The position numbers and the translations under genes are program-made. The notes beneath the pieces are model-generated. The model did not search any database. It saw nothing but the letters and a program-made list of their open reading frames with translations, and was not told the DNA's origin. Below, one piece after another: positions 9,533-18,564 of a stretch of 64,000 nucleotides of DNA. Numbering within the stretch: the stretch's first letter is position 1; every line of letters starts with the position of its first letter. Source of the DNA: an uncultured Campylobacter sp. (GTDB lineage: Bacteria; Campylobacterota; Campylobacteria; Campylobacterales; Campylobacteraceae); NCBI RefSeq assembly GCF_937996225.1, contig NZ_CALKTC010000019.1, positions 1 through 64,000 on the forward strand, in the 5' to 3' direction.

Positions 9533-9554
9533 CCGCGGAGCGTGAGCTCCGCGG
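9533..9554 (-). terminator. intrinsic terminator of the flavodoxin gene
   Basis: Perfect nine-base stem CCGCGGAGC / GCTCCGCGG with loop GTGA, followed on the minus strand by a seven-T run within 17 bases. It lies 17 bases after the fldA stop codon. Confidence 0.75.
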
Positions 9555-9570
9555 CAAATTTAAAGGAGGA

Positions 9571-10062
9571 CTATTTAAAAGATGGAGCGATCTGCGCTAC
9601 CCACGCTTCGATGCGGCTCTCGGTGAGGTCGCTTTGATTGTCATTGTCTAGCGCGAGACCTACGAATTTACCATCCACTACGGCCTTGCTCTCGTCGAAT
9701 TCATATCCGTCGGTAGGCACTGCACCTACGATATTTGCACCCGCTTTTTTGAAGTTGTCATATAGCTCGCGCATTGCGTTGCAGTAGGCGTCGCTGTAGC
9801 TTGAGCTATCGCCCATGCCAAAAATCGCGACAGTCTTGCCCGCGACATCAAGGGCTGAGAAATCAAAGCCCGCCCAGTCGTCTTGTAGCTCGCCGTCGTT
9901 CCACGTGGAGCTGCCGATGATGAGCGCGGTGTATTTATTTAGATCTGCGGGCGCGATGTCCGCAACGTTTTTAAGCTCGTTTTCTATGCCTAGCTTTTCG
10001 GAGATCAGCTTCGCGGCGTCCTCAGTATTGCCCATCGAGCTTCCAAAAATAATTCCAACCAT
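9571..10062 (-). CDS. fldA: flavodoxin (long chain)
   Basis: A 163-residue FMN electron carrier of the cytoplasm. The phosphate-binding loop GSSMGNTED is at residues 7-15, the WNDGELQDDW region (isoalloxazine contact) is near 54, and GMGDSSSYSDAYCNAM near 87 is the second FMN contact. The length and the insert near residue 120 mark a long-chain flavodoxin. In epsilonproteobacteria flavodoxin is the usual electron acceptor of the pyruvate oxidoreductase, encoded 4 kb upstream on the same strand here. The gene follows the 408-residue unknown gene by 11 bases and ends at a strong terminator. Confidence 0.95.
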   Translation of the reverse strand: MVGIIFGSSMGNTEDAAKLISEKLGIENELKNVADIAPADLNKYTALIIGSSTWNDGELQDDWAGFDFSALDVAGKTVAIFGMGDSSSYSDAYCNAMRELYDNFKKAGANIVGAVPTDGYEFDESKAVVDGKFVGLALDNDNQSDLTESRIEAWVAQIAPSFK

Positions 10063-10073
10063 TTGATATCCTT

Positions 10074-11300
10074 TTAATAAATTTTGTCGGTAAGCTTGTA
10101 TGGTACTAATTTCATAATGAAATTTCCCTTAAAGCATTCGCTTTTTATCTCGACGTGGCGGTTAAAATTTTCATTTTTTGGATAGACAAGATACAGGGCG
10201 TCGATGTTTGCTCCGTGACAAAGCTCTAGCGCTTTTTTTATATCATTATCATAAAGCGTATGATTTGAAACGAGCATCGATCTGAAATTTGCTATCACTC
10301 CGAGCGAAAATCCGTTTTTTCGCACGATGATGAGCTCGTTTTTAAGCTCAATCTCTGCGCCTGCATTTCGCAGCGCGATCTTTGAAAATACAAAATCGCT
10401 AAACGCCTCGCCGGCATTTAGCAGCAAGCCGCTACGCAAGCTCACGATCGCGCGAGTTAGCTTATAAGCGGGCTTGGCGGCAAATACAGGCAGCGGCATA
10501 TCGCGCAGATAGGCAAAGATTATCGCATTATCCGCCGTACAGAATTTCACGGCGGGCTTGAAACGGTAAATTTTACGAGCCCCGCGCCCAAGCTCGGAGG
10601 CGATGAAATTTAAAAATGCCGCTCGAAACTGCGAAGCGCCTTTTAAATTTGCGGGCAGAATTCTATAATCCGCATTAACGTTAAAATTATATAGAGCTAG
10701 CATCGCTCGCGCTCGCGAAGCCGCATCATAATCCTGCAGTGCCTCTGGCACAATCTCGCGCCCGTTCGCATCAAAGCCAAAAATTTCGCCACCAAATAAT
10801 TTTTTATTAAAAGTTTCGGCATTTAAAATTTCATCATCAATAAGCTCATTATCGCGCCGCAGATCCGTTTTTTGGCGTTTTTCGCGCGCCGCGATATCTC
10901 GTTTTGGCGCGGCAATATCTCGTAACAAAGCTGATTTCTCGTCCGAACGCTTAGCGCAGAAAAAATTCTTTTGTACTAAGTCAGTGTCGTAAAAAGCCCT
11001 TGCTGTAAAATTCCTATTTGCGCCGCCTTTTTGCGCACTCTTTGCAACGCACGGCTTAGAGGCATTACAATTAAGCGCACCCGATTCACCACTTGAAAAC
11101 TTTTTAAATTTGCCGTTAAATTTCTTGCTTTCGGCGTGCGCAAGGCAAGTAGCGTTAAATTTACTAGAATTTAAAAGATCCTTGAAATTTAGCTCGCCAG
11201 CTTCATCGTCGTAAGCATTTGATTGCGACGTAGTGCGCGATTTTTTAACCGCTTGCCTGGGCTTGCCGTCACTACTTAAATTCCTTGGAATTTTAATCAT
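10074..11300 (-). CDS. unknown protein with low-complexity N-terminal half
   Basis: A 408-residue protein in two parts. Residues 1 to about 165 are basic, Ser/Asn/Lys/Phe-rich and probably disordered, with repeated short KF and NF steps (SSKFNAT, SKKFNGKFKKF). From about 170 to the end there is a folded-looking domain with alternating strands and helices (GREIVPEALQDYD, ELKNELIIVRKNGFSLGVI). There is no signal peptide. It overlaps the upstream DUF2325 gene by eight bases and runs into fldA, so the three genes form an operon. In C. jejuni, genes of unknown function also sit next to fldA. No function can be named. Confidence 0.65.
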   Translation of the reverse strand: MIKIPRNLSSDGKPRQAVKKSRTTSQSNAYDDEAGELNFKDLLNSSKFNATCLAHAESKKFNGKFKKFSSGESGALNCNASKPCVAKSAQKGGANRNFTARAFYDTDLVQKNFFCAKRSDEKSALLRDIAAPKRDIAAREKRQKTDLRRDNELIDDEILNAETFNKKLFGGEIFGFDANGREIVPEALQDYDAASRARAMLALYNFNVNADYRILPANLKGASQFRAAFLNFIASELGRGARKIYRFKPAVKFCTADNAIIFAYLRDMPLPVFAAKPAYKLTRAIVSLRSGLLLNAGEAFSDFVFSKIALRNAGAEIELKNELIIVRKNGFSLGVIANFRSMLVSNHTLYDNDIKKALELCHGANIDALYLVYPKNENFNRHVEIKSECFKGNFIMKLVPYKLTDKIY

Positions 11301-11616
11301 CTTCGCAAGGTCTGCAACCGAATTCTTGATTTAAATTGAAAACCTTACAGTATTCGCAAAATACGCAGCTAACGCTTCTTTTAGCGCATACGAGCGGGAT
11401 TTTGCGCTTTTTGACTTCGCCTTTGATCTTTTTCATCGTATTGTGGTTCAAAAAGCTCGTAAGCATCACGACGCACTCGGTATCTTGCGGGATCGGCTTA
11501 CGATTTACGCGATTTTCGTTTCGTGCGTCCCAGTGCTCGATATTGCTCGCGCCAAGATCCTTTAAAACCGCCTTAATGGGCGTAATCTCATCTGCTCCTA
11601 TAACTAAAACGTTCAT
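11293..11616 (-). CDS. DUF2325 family protein
   Basis: A 107-residue protein with a Rossmann-like start, MNVLVIGADEITPIKAVLKD, and a central VVMLTSFLNHNTMKKIKGEV typical of DUF2325. It ends with a cysteine cluster (SCVFCEYCKVF and GCRPC) that could bind a metal or Fe-S centre. It is the first gene of the DUF2325 / unknown / fldA operon, and its stop overlaps the next gene by eight bases. The link to flavodoxin hints at a redox or metal-sensing role, which is only inference. Confidence 0.75.
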   Translation of the reverse strand: MNVLVIGADEITPIKAVLKDLGASNIEHWDARNENRVNRKPIPQDTECVVMLTSFLNHNTMKKIKGEVKKRKIPLVCAKRSVSCVFCEYCKVFNLNQEFGCRPCEDD

Positions 11617-11734
11617 TTCATCCCCTTCTATGATTGATAGTCGTTATTATAACAGAGAAAGATTAATTTTAACTGATAATATATATAAAAATTTGAAATT
11701 ATAAGCTGGAATTTTACCGGCTCATATTTGATAT

Positions 11735-12400
11735 TTATTCGCTTAAAGCTAGACTTACTGCCGCATCGATGTGGATCTGCGTAGTATCGAATAGCTGCGC
11801 GGCGGTATCTGCTTGAGATACGAGCAGCCCGATCTCCGTGCAGCCCAGTATCACGCCCTGCGCACCGCGAGCCCTAAGTCCTTCAATGATCTGTAAAAAT
11901 TTCTTCTTGGAATGTGGTAAAATTTTACCAAAGCAAAGCTCATTAAAAATTACTTCGTTTAGCGCTTCCATTTCGTCCGCATTCGGCACGAGTACCTCTA
12001 CGCCGCCATCTATTAGGCGCTGTTTGTAAAAATCCTGCGTCATCGTGTAAATCGTGCCGAGCAGCCCTACTTTTTGCACGCCACGTTTTCGCAGCTCACT
12101 TAACGTGGCGTCCGCGATATGCACGAAAGGCACGGATATAGCGGCTTTTATCGCCTCGTAGCACTTATGCATCGTATTGGTGCAAAGAAAAATATAATCC
12201 GCGCCGCCGCTTTGCAAAACTCGCGCGTGACGAGCTAAAATTTCGCCCGCCCTGCCCCACTCATTATCTCTTTGACACCGCTCGATCTCGTCAAAATTTA
12301 GACTACTTAGCAGAATTTCGCCGCTACTTAGCCCGCCTAGACGCTCGTTAATTTTGCGATTGATCCCATCATAATAGGTAATCGTAGATTCGTAACTCAT
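11735..12400 (-). CDS. aspartate/glutamate racemase family protein, 5' end disturbed
   Basis: A 221-residue protein of the RacX/YgeA amino-acid racemase family. Both catalytic cysteines are present: FLCTNTMHK near residue 73 and GCTEIGLLV near 186. Family members normally start with IGLIGGMSWEST or similar. Here the first in-frame ATG is the Met of MSYEST, but codons upstream of it still encode KIGLISG and are then cut off by an in-frame TAA where the reverse transcriptase gene ends. The native start codon is therefore missing. The shortened form would lack the first beta strand and may be inactive, unless another codon is used. The 3' end of the preceding gene overlaps these codons. Confidence 0.85.
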   Translation of the reverse strand: MSYESTITYYDGINRKINERLGGLSSGEILLSSLNFDEIERCQRDNEWGRAGEILARHARVLQSGGADYIFLCTNTMHKCYEAIKAAISVPFVHIADATLSELRKRGVQKVGLLGTIYTMTQDFYKQRLIDGGVEVLVPNADEMEALNEVIFNELCFGKILPHSKKKFLQIIEGLRARGAQGVILGCTEIGLLVSQADTAAQLFDTTQIHIDAAVSLALSE

Positions 12401-12408
12401 GCCGCTGA

Positions 12409-14112
12409 TTAGTCCGATTTTTTATATTTTATCAAATTTATTTTCTCAAAAAGTACAAAAGAAATCTGATTGTCATGCAATTGTTTCCAATCATTGCATA
12501 CGTTTAACGCATTCGGGTCCTCCAATCTTAAAACTTCATAAGCAAATAGCCAAAATTCATCATTTAAAACTTTTAAATTTATTGACTCTTGAACTATAAA
12601 TGACTTTGCTATATTTATATATTCTTGAAATTTGTCCTTATTATTTTTGAAATATTTTTTGTCATAAATATAACAAAGCAACATAAAAATACAATCCTCT
12701 TGATGTTTTGCTTCTTTTAATAAATTTTTTTGATTAAGCTTAAAATCGTATTTTAATGAGAAATATATAGCATAAGACATAGCCTCATAATTTTTTGTTT
12801 TAAGCCCCAATTGAAAAATATCATCGGAAATTTGTTTTATTTTTAGATACAAAAATTTACTATAAGGATCATCAGAAATTTGTTTTATTTTAAGACCTAA
12901 AGATTTACTATCAAAAATATTCTCTAATAAGAATATAAGATATGGGTATATTAAAGTTAAATGATGAACAATATTTATAAAATATTTTTTTGCATTTAGT
13001 GACATATCATATCCAAGCAAAATTTTAATAGTGTAATTTAAAATAGACGTATTATTTTTATTTTCTTTCATTAATTCTATTGCTGTATCTAAAAGCAAGG
13101 CAACAGTTTTATAATTAATTTTATCAGTCTTGCTGCCTTCATCAGAATAGGTCTCCAATTTAAATAGTTTTAGTTTTCTAGTCCAATCATTATCAAAAGA
13201 AATGGGTAATTGTATAATTTCTGTCTTTTTATGATTTAATGATAAATTAAATTTCTTTAACTCTTGCGACAAATCTATTAAAAACTGTTTTGCTTTTTCT
13301 TCCGTTTCAACATAGCAAGAATAGTCATCTATGTTTCTTATATACTGATATTTTTTTGATATTTCATTATCTACTGAAACAAGTATAATTTCTGAGATCA
13401 AATTTGAAGTATGTGGTCCTATTAATATACCCTGCGTCTCATTGTTATTAAGCCATCTTGTTCTTTTATCTATCTCGTTATACCACACGTCCTTTTTATT
13501 TTTATCTTTTTTTGCTTCTTGTTTTCCAATTAAAGCCCAGGGTATAGAATGTGTATAGATGCTAGAAAAGTAGTTAGAAATATCGGCTTTAATTAGATAT
13601 TTTTTGCCTATGATAATATTTTGCTCTGGGTTTCCATCTTTTTTATGTGGCTTATAGTTCATTCTAAATAGTTCATTTGCTTCTTCATAATGAAAAGAAT
13701 TCAGCTCAAATATATATTTTTTATTGTATATTTTTCTAATATGTATTCTACTTATTTTGTAATTATTATCTTTTGTTTTATCTCTAAAATATTTTTTGAT
13801 ATGATTCCAGTTATCTTTTAAAATTTGGCATTGTTTATAATAAGCAAATGGATTTGGTATGGCTAATAACCTAGGGACATTAATATTTCGCATGTTTTCA
13901 TATTTAATGTATAAAAAATTCTTTTGTTTAAAATCGGGGTTATTACTTTTACAAAATTTAAAAAAACTTTCAGACGATAAAAAAGATGGTATTTTTTCAG
14001 CAAATAACCCATATCCTAACAAGCCTTCGAACAAACTATTATCAGATATTTCGTCTAAACATTCATGATAACTTTTTAGATTGTCTATGCACATACCATC
14101 AATATCCATCAT
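12409..14112 (-). CDS. reverse transcriptase of the defence (DRT/Abi, unknown-group) type
   Basis: A 567-residue RNA-directed DNA polymerase. The palm motifs are clear: KADISNYFSSIYTHSI (catalytic D177), QGILIGPHTSN at 227-237, and the YxDD-type box RNIDDY (D262, D263). The N-terminal GLFAEKIPSFLSSESF and the IYTHSIPWAL wording are typical of the unknown-group and abortive-infection reverse transcriptases that act in phage defence, not of group II introns or retrons. No maturase, integrase or intron RNA is seen. Residues from about 330 form a helical C-terminal region of unknown role with a 16-residue duplication. The gene is strongly AT-rich against its neighbours, a sign of transfer. Ribosome site AAGGAATAAAAA precedes ATGATG. 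Confidence 0.88.
   Translation of the reverse strand: MMDIDGMCIDNLKSYHECLDEISDNSLFEGLLGYGLFAEKIPSFLSSESFFKFCKSNNPDFKQKNFLYIKYENMRNINVPRLLAIPNPFAYYKQCQILKDNWNHIKKYFRDKTKDNNYKISRIHIRKIYNKKYIFELNSFHYEEANELFRMNYKPHKKDGNPEQNIIIGKKYLIKADISNYFSSIYTHSIPWALIGKQEAKKDKNKKDVWYNEIDKRTRWLNNNETQGILIGPHTSNLISEIILVSVDNEISKKYQYIRNIDDYSCYVETEEKAKQFLIDLSQELKKFNLSLNHKKTEIIQLPISFDNDWTRKLKLFKLETYSDEGSKTDKINYKTVALLLDTAIELMKENKNNTSILNYTIKILLGYDMSLNAKKYFINIVHHLTLIYPYLIFLLENIFDSKSLGLKIKQISDDPYSKFLYLKIKQISDDIFQLGLKTKNYEAMSYAIYFSLKYDFKLNQKNLLKEAKHQEDCIFMLLCYIYDKKYFKNNKDKFQEYINIAKSFIVQESINLKVLNDEFWLFAYEVLRLEDPNALNVCNDWKQLHDNQISFVLFEKINLIKYKKSD
12821..12895 (-). repeat. 48-bp direct repeat inside the reverse transcriptase gene
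   Basis: Two 27-base copies (12821-12847 and 12869-12895), 25 of 27 bases identical and 48 bases apart, encode LKIKQISDD twice in frame. This is a recent 16-codon duplication in the C-terminal region of the protein. Confidence 0.7.
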
Positions 14113-14159
14113 TTTTTATTCCTTACTTAAATAATCATCCAAAAGCACGCGATAAGTAA

Positions 14160-14186
14160 TTTAGCTATCATCATGCGATGGCTAAA
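14160..14186 (-). terminator. likely terminator of por
   Basis: A ten-base stem with one mismatch (TTTAGCTATC / GATGGCTAAA) and a seven-base loop lies 19 bases past the por stop codon. The T-run after it is weak. It separates por from the reverse transcriptase gene. Confidence 0.45.
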
Positions 14187-14204
14187 TTTTAGGTTTTAAT
14201 AGCT

Positions 14205-17200
14205 TTAAGCTTGTTTACTTATTATAACCTCATCGCCGAAATCGGCATTCGCAAGCCGTTTGAGCTGACGGTAACGCCTCATCGCATCGGCTTTGTTCGC
14301 TTCGTAAAGCTCGCTTGCATGCTGTGGATCGATCTTTTTAAGCGCGTTGTAGCGCACTTCGTTTAGCAAAAATTCCTCATAAAGGCTCCAGTCCGGCTCT
14401 TTGGATGAAATTTTAAGCGGATTTTTGCCCTCCGCCGCGAGCCGCGGATCGAAGGTATAGGTCGGCCAATAGCCGCATTTGCTCGCAAGTTCGGCTTGAT
14501 CGCCGGAGCTGCCCATGCCGCCTTTGATACCGTGCGCGATACACGGCGAATACGCGATGATGAGACTAGGTCCCGGGTAAGCCTCCGCCGCTATGATCGC
14601 TTTTAGCGTCGCGGCTTGGTTTGCGTTGGAATTTACCTGTGCGACGAAGATGTTGCCGTAGGTCATCGCGATCTGACCGAGGTCTTTTTTCTGCACCGCC
14701 TTACCGCCCGCGGTAAACTGCGCGATCGAGCCGCGACGGCTAGCTTTAGAGCTCTGTCCGCCGGTGTTTGAGTAAACCTCGGTATCTAGCACCAGCACGT
14801 TTACGTCCTCGCCGGTAGCTAGCACGTGATCGAGCCCGCCGTAGCCGATGTCGTAGGCCCAGCCGTCGCCGCCGATGATCCACTGCGATTTTTTGTTTAG
14901 ATACTGCTTCAGCTCTAAAATTTCACGAACTCCGGGCGCGTCCAAATTTTGCTCCAGTAGCGGCACCAGCCTATCTCTGATCTGAGCGGATTTTAGCGTA
15001 TCGTTTCTGTTTTCGATCCAGTCGTGATAAAGCGCCTTTAGCGCGTTTGGCACGCTTGAGAGCGAGCCTAGCATAAGATCCTCGATTTTATGGCGCAGCG
15101 TCTCGCTTGCGATCTTCATTCCCAGCCCAAACTCGGCGTTATCCTCAAAAAGTGAGTTCGCCCACGCGACGCCGCGGCCGTTATCGTCCTTGCGGTACGG
15201 CATCGAGGGCGCCGATCCGCCGTAGATTGAGCTACAGCCCGTGGCGTTGGCTACGATCATATGATCGCCGAAAAGTCGCGTGATCAGCGTGATATACGGA
15301 GTTTCGCCGCAGCCTGGGCATGCGCCGTGAAATTCAAAATACGGGCGGGCAAAGCCCACGCCCTTGACGCTTGATCTGTCCATCAAATCGTCTTTGTATC
15401 TTATGTGCTCGAATAAAAAGTCTGCACTCTCCTGCTCGCCCTTCGCGAGTTCTTCTTCAAGCGGAACCATGACGAGCGATTTTTCCTTACTCGGGCAGTT
15501 TTCGGCGCAAAGCGCGCAGCCCGTGCAATCTAGCGGGCTTACTTGGATCTTATATTTTAGCCCCTTCAGCTCCTTGCCCTTGGCTTCTAGCAGGTGATCT
15601 TTTAAATTTAAAGGCGCGGCAGCTTCGTCCTTTTCATCTAGCAAAAACGCTCTGATTACGGCGTGCGGGCAGACGAAGGCGCACTGGTTGCACTGGATGC
15701 AGTTTTGCTCGATCCATTTAGGCACCGTGACGCCCACGCCGCGCTTTTCAAATCGCGTCGTGCCCGCGTCAAACCCGCCGTCCTCGTGCCCTAAAAACGC
15801 CGAGACCGGCAAGCTATCGCCGCGCGCTGCGTTCATCGGTTTTACGATCTTTTCTATAAATTCGTCGCCTTTGTATTTGTCGTCCGCGCCCGCTGGGTCA
15901 TCTTTTAAATTTGCCCACGCGGGATCGATCGCTACCTGCACTAAAGCGTCCGCTCCCCTATCGATCGCGTCGCAGTTCATCGCCACGACCGCCTCGCCCT
16001 TTTTGGCGTAGGTTTTCTTAGCGTATTCTTTCATATAGCTCTGCGCCTGCTCAAACGGGATGATGCCGCTAAGCTTGAAAAACGCCGATTGCATGATCGT
16101 ATTTGTGCGGCCTCCGAGCCCTATATCGCGTGCCAGCTTAGTGGCGTTTAGGATATAAAATTTTACCCGCCTGGCAGCTAGAATTTTTTTGACCTTATTC
16201 GGAAGTTTTGCCGCCGTCTGCTCGGCATCCCAGATGGAATTTAAAAGAAAGGTGCCGCCTTCGCGGATGCCCCCGATGACGTCGTAGATGTCCAGATACG
16301 CAGCGACCGAGCAGGCGACGAAATGCGGATTTGAGACGAGATAGGTCGAGCGGATCGGTCTTTTGCCGAAGCGCAGGTGCGAGCGCGTGTAGCCACCCGA
16401 TTTTTTGCTGTCGTAGGCGAAATACGCCTGCGCATAAAGATCGGTCTTGTCGCCGATGATTTTGACGGAATTTTTATTCGCGCCCACGGTGCCGTCTGCG
16501 CCCAAACCGTAAAATAAGCACTCGGTCTCATCCTCGTAGCCGAGCGAAATTTTATCTCCCACGGGTAGAGATAGATGCGTCACGTCGTCGTCGATGCCGA
16601 TCGTAAAGCCGTTTTTAGGCTCGTCCGCCTTTAAATTTTCATACACGGCGATTAGCTGCGCAGGATCAACGTCCTTGGAGCTTAGACCATACCTGCCGCC
16701 CACGATGAGCGGGGCGTCCGCACGTCCGTAAAATGCTGCTTTTATGTCCAGATACAGCGGCTCGCCGAGGCTGCCGGGCTCCTTCGTGCGATCGAGCACG
16801 GCGATTTTACGCACACTTTTAGGCATCGCGGCAAAAAGATATTTGAGGCTAAAAGGCCTGTAGAGGTGCACTTTTAGTACGCCCACTTTCTCGCCCTTCG
16901 CGTTTAGATAATCGACCACCTCTTCAAGGGCTTGATTGACCGAGCCCATCGCGACGATCACGCGCTGCGGCTCACTTGCGCCGTAATAGACGAAAGGCGC
17001 GTACGATCGCCCCGTGATCTTTGAAATTTCGCTCATATACTCCGCGACGATGTCCGGAAGCGCGTCGTAAAATTTATTGGTTAGCTCGCGCGTCTGAAAA
17101 TACACGTCGTCGTTTTGCGCCGTGCCGCGAGTTTTAGGATGCTCGGAGTTTAGCGCGTCAGCTCTAAATTTACGCACCGCCTCGCGATCGAGCAGGCGAT

Positions 17201-17774
17201 CAAACTCGGCATAATCCATCACCTCGATCTTTTGAATTTCATGGCTCGTGCGAAATCCGTCGAAAAAGTGCAAAAACGGCACGTGCCCCTTAATCGCCGC
17301 AAGATGCGCGATACCGCCCAGATCCATCACCTCCTGCACGCTGTCGCTTGCAAGCATCGCAAAGCCGCTTTGGCGACAGGCATAGACGTCTTGATGATCG
17401 CCGAAGATGGATAGCGCCTGCGCCGCAAGCGCGCGCGCCGCGACGTGAATGACGCCCGGAAGCATCTGGCCCGCGATCTTGTACATATTTGGAATTTTTA
17501 GCAAAAGCCCCTGCGATGCGGTGTACGTCGTCGTAAGCGCACCCGCTTGTAAGGATCCATGCACGGTGCCCGCCGCGCCGCCCTCGCTTTGCATCTCGAC
17601 TACTTTAACGGGCATGCCGAAGAGATTCTTTTTGCCCTGCGACGCCCAAATATCGGTGTAATCCGCCATAGGCGAGCTAGGCGTGATCGGATAGATGCCC
17701 GCGACCTCGGTAAAGGCGTATGAGACGTAAGCCGCTGCCTCGTTTCCGTCCATCGTTTTCATAACTTTTGCCAT
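14205..17774 (-). CDS. por: pyruvate:ferredoxin/flavodoxin oxidoreductase, single chain
   Basis: An 1189-residue cytoplasmic enzyme converting pyruvate and CoA to acetyl-CoA, CO2 and low-potential electrons. It shows the full single-chain layout: an N-terminal pyrimidine-binding domain (GIYPITPSSPMADY near residue 26), the gamma domain, two 4Fe-4S motifs (CIQCNQCAFVCP and CTGCALCAENCP near 680-750), the proximal cluster and TPP domain (CPGCGETPY), and GDGWAYDIGYGGLDHV near 960. The start at 17774 (MAKVMKTMDGN) is preferred over an in-frame ATG 24 bases upstream because AAAGGAACGAAAA precedes it directly. The acceptor is probably the flavodoxin encoded downstream. It is monocistronic. Confidence 0.95.
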   Translation of the reverse strand: MAKVMKTMDGNEAAAYVSYAFTEVAGIYPITPSSPMADYTDIWASQGKKNLFGMPVKVVEMQSEGGAAGTVHGSLQAGALTTTYTASQGLLLKIPNMYKIAGQMLPGVIHVAARALAAQALSIFGDHQDVYACRQSGFAMLASDSVQEVMDLGGIAHLAAIKGHVPFLHFFDGFRTSHEIQKIEVMDYAEFDRLLDREAVRKFRADALNSEHPKTRGTAQNDDVYFQTRELTNKFYDALPDIVAEYMSEISKITGRSYAPFVYYGASEPQRVIVAMGSVNQALEEVVDYLNAKGEKVGVLKVHLYRPFSLKYLFAAMPKSVRKIAVLDRTKEPGSLGEPLYLDIKAAFYGRADAPLIVGGRYGLSSKDVDPAQLIAVYENLKADEPKNGFTIGIDDDVTHLSLPVGDKISLGYEDETECLFYGLGADGTVGANKNSVKIIGDKTDLYAQAYFAYDSKKSGGYTRSHLRFGKRPIRSTYLVSNPHFVACSVAAYLDIYDVIGGIREGGTFLLNSIWDAEQTAAKLPNKVKKILAARRVKFYILNATKLARDIGLGGRTNTIMQSAFFKLSGIIPFEQAQSYMKEYAKKTYAKKGEAVVAMNCDAIDRGADALVQVAIDPAWANLKDDPAGADDKYKGDEFIEKIVKPMNAARGDSLPVSAFLGHEDGGFDAGTTRFEKRGVGVTVPKWIEQNCIQCNQCAFVCPHAVIRAFLLDEKDEAAAPLNLKDHLLEAKGKELKGLKYKIQVSPLDCTGCALCAENCPSKEKSLVMVPLEEELAKGEQESADFLFEHIRYKDDLMDRSSVKGVGFARPYFEFHGACPGCGETPYITLITRLFGDHMIVANATGCSSIYGGSAPSMPYRKDDNGRGVAWANSLFEDNAEFGLGMKIASETLRHKIEDLMLGSLSSVPNALKALYHDWIENRNDTLKSAQIRDRLVPLLEQNLDAPGVREILELKQYLNKKSQWIIGGDGWAYDIGYGGLDHVLATGEDVNVLVLDTEVYSNTGGQSSKASRRGSIAQFTAGGKAVQKKDLGQIAMTYGNIFVAQVNSNANQAATLKAIIAAEAYPGPSLIIAYSPCIAHGIKGGMGSSGDQAELASKCGYWPTYTFDPRLAAEGKNPLKISSKEPDWSLYEEFLLNEVRYNALKKIDPQHASELYEANKADAMRRYRQLKRLANADFGDEVIISKQA

Positions 17775-17798
17775 TTTTCGTTCCTTTGGAATTATCAA

Positions 17799-18564
17799 AT
17801 TTCGCTAATTTTACATATTTATTGCTTAAAAATTTAAATGCTTCGCAAACCGAATAAAATTCTAAAGCTTTATCACAGCAGGCGGGCTACAAGCGCGATC
17901 TGCTGGCAGTTTTAGACGAGCATTGCGGACGATTTTAGACGGGCTCTTTCACCGCCTTGAAAATAAATTTTGCATACTTTAAGCGCAGATCGCAAGCAGC
18001 GGGTAGAGATTAATGCAAATTTAGCCGTCTGGCTTGAAATTCTGACCCAAATATCAAATGACGGGAATACGCGAAAATTAAGAAATTTAAAAATGCACTT
18101 GTCACAAGATGAAAAAACCTCATATCGCAACAAGACTGGATAATAAATTTAGCCACCAACAAAGCTTTAACCGCCATACGCATCCAAGCTCAACGTAGCA
18201 AAATTTTATTTATGGCTTATAACATCGCGGTATATAAAATTTCGACGCATTCTACCAAACATAAGAAATTTTATTGCCTCCTGCCGAGCGCAGCGCAAAT
18301 TTCATTTTAAATTTTCATCGATCGCTCGCTGTGTGAATTTTACCACACGCGACCTTGCGTTTTGAGCGTAAATTCTATTTCCGCAAGCTGCGCGGAGGAT
18401 AAATTTAGCTATAATCCCCCGCTTAGATTTAGCACGAAACGCGGCACGTATATACGGCGCGGAATTTTAAAAATTTTAAAATTCCAAGCAGGACTCGAAA
18501 AGCTAAAAACCGCTAAATGCGCTAAATTTAAAGTCTAAATTTAAAAACTGGAAAGAGAAAACCG
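17799..18564. other. gene-free stretch between por and the sugar efflux gene
   Basis: Both flanking genes point away from this region, so it should hold two promoters. No open frame looks real; the frame at 17912-18133 lacks a ribosome site and family. No repeat of note was found beyond the common AAATTT texture. Confidence 0.4.

Noticed and set aside
17912..18133. 73-codon minus-strand open frame between por and sotB
   Set aside because: No start signal and no conserved feature; judged chance.
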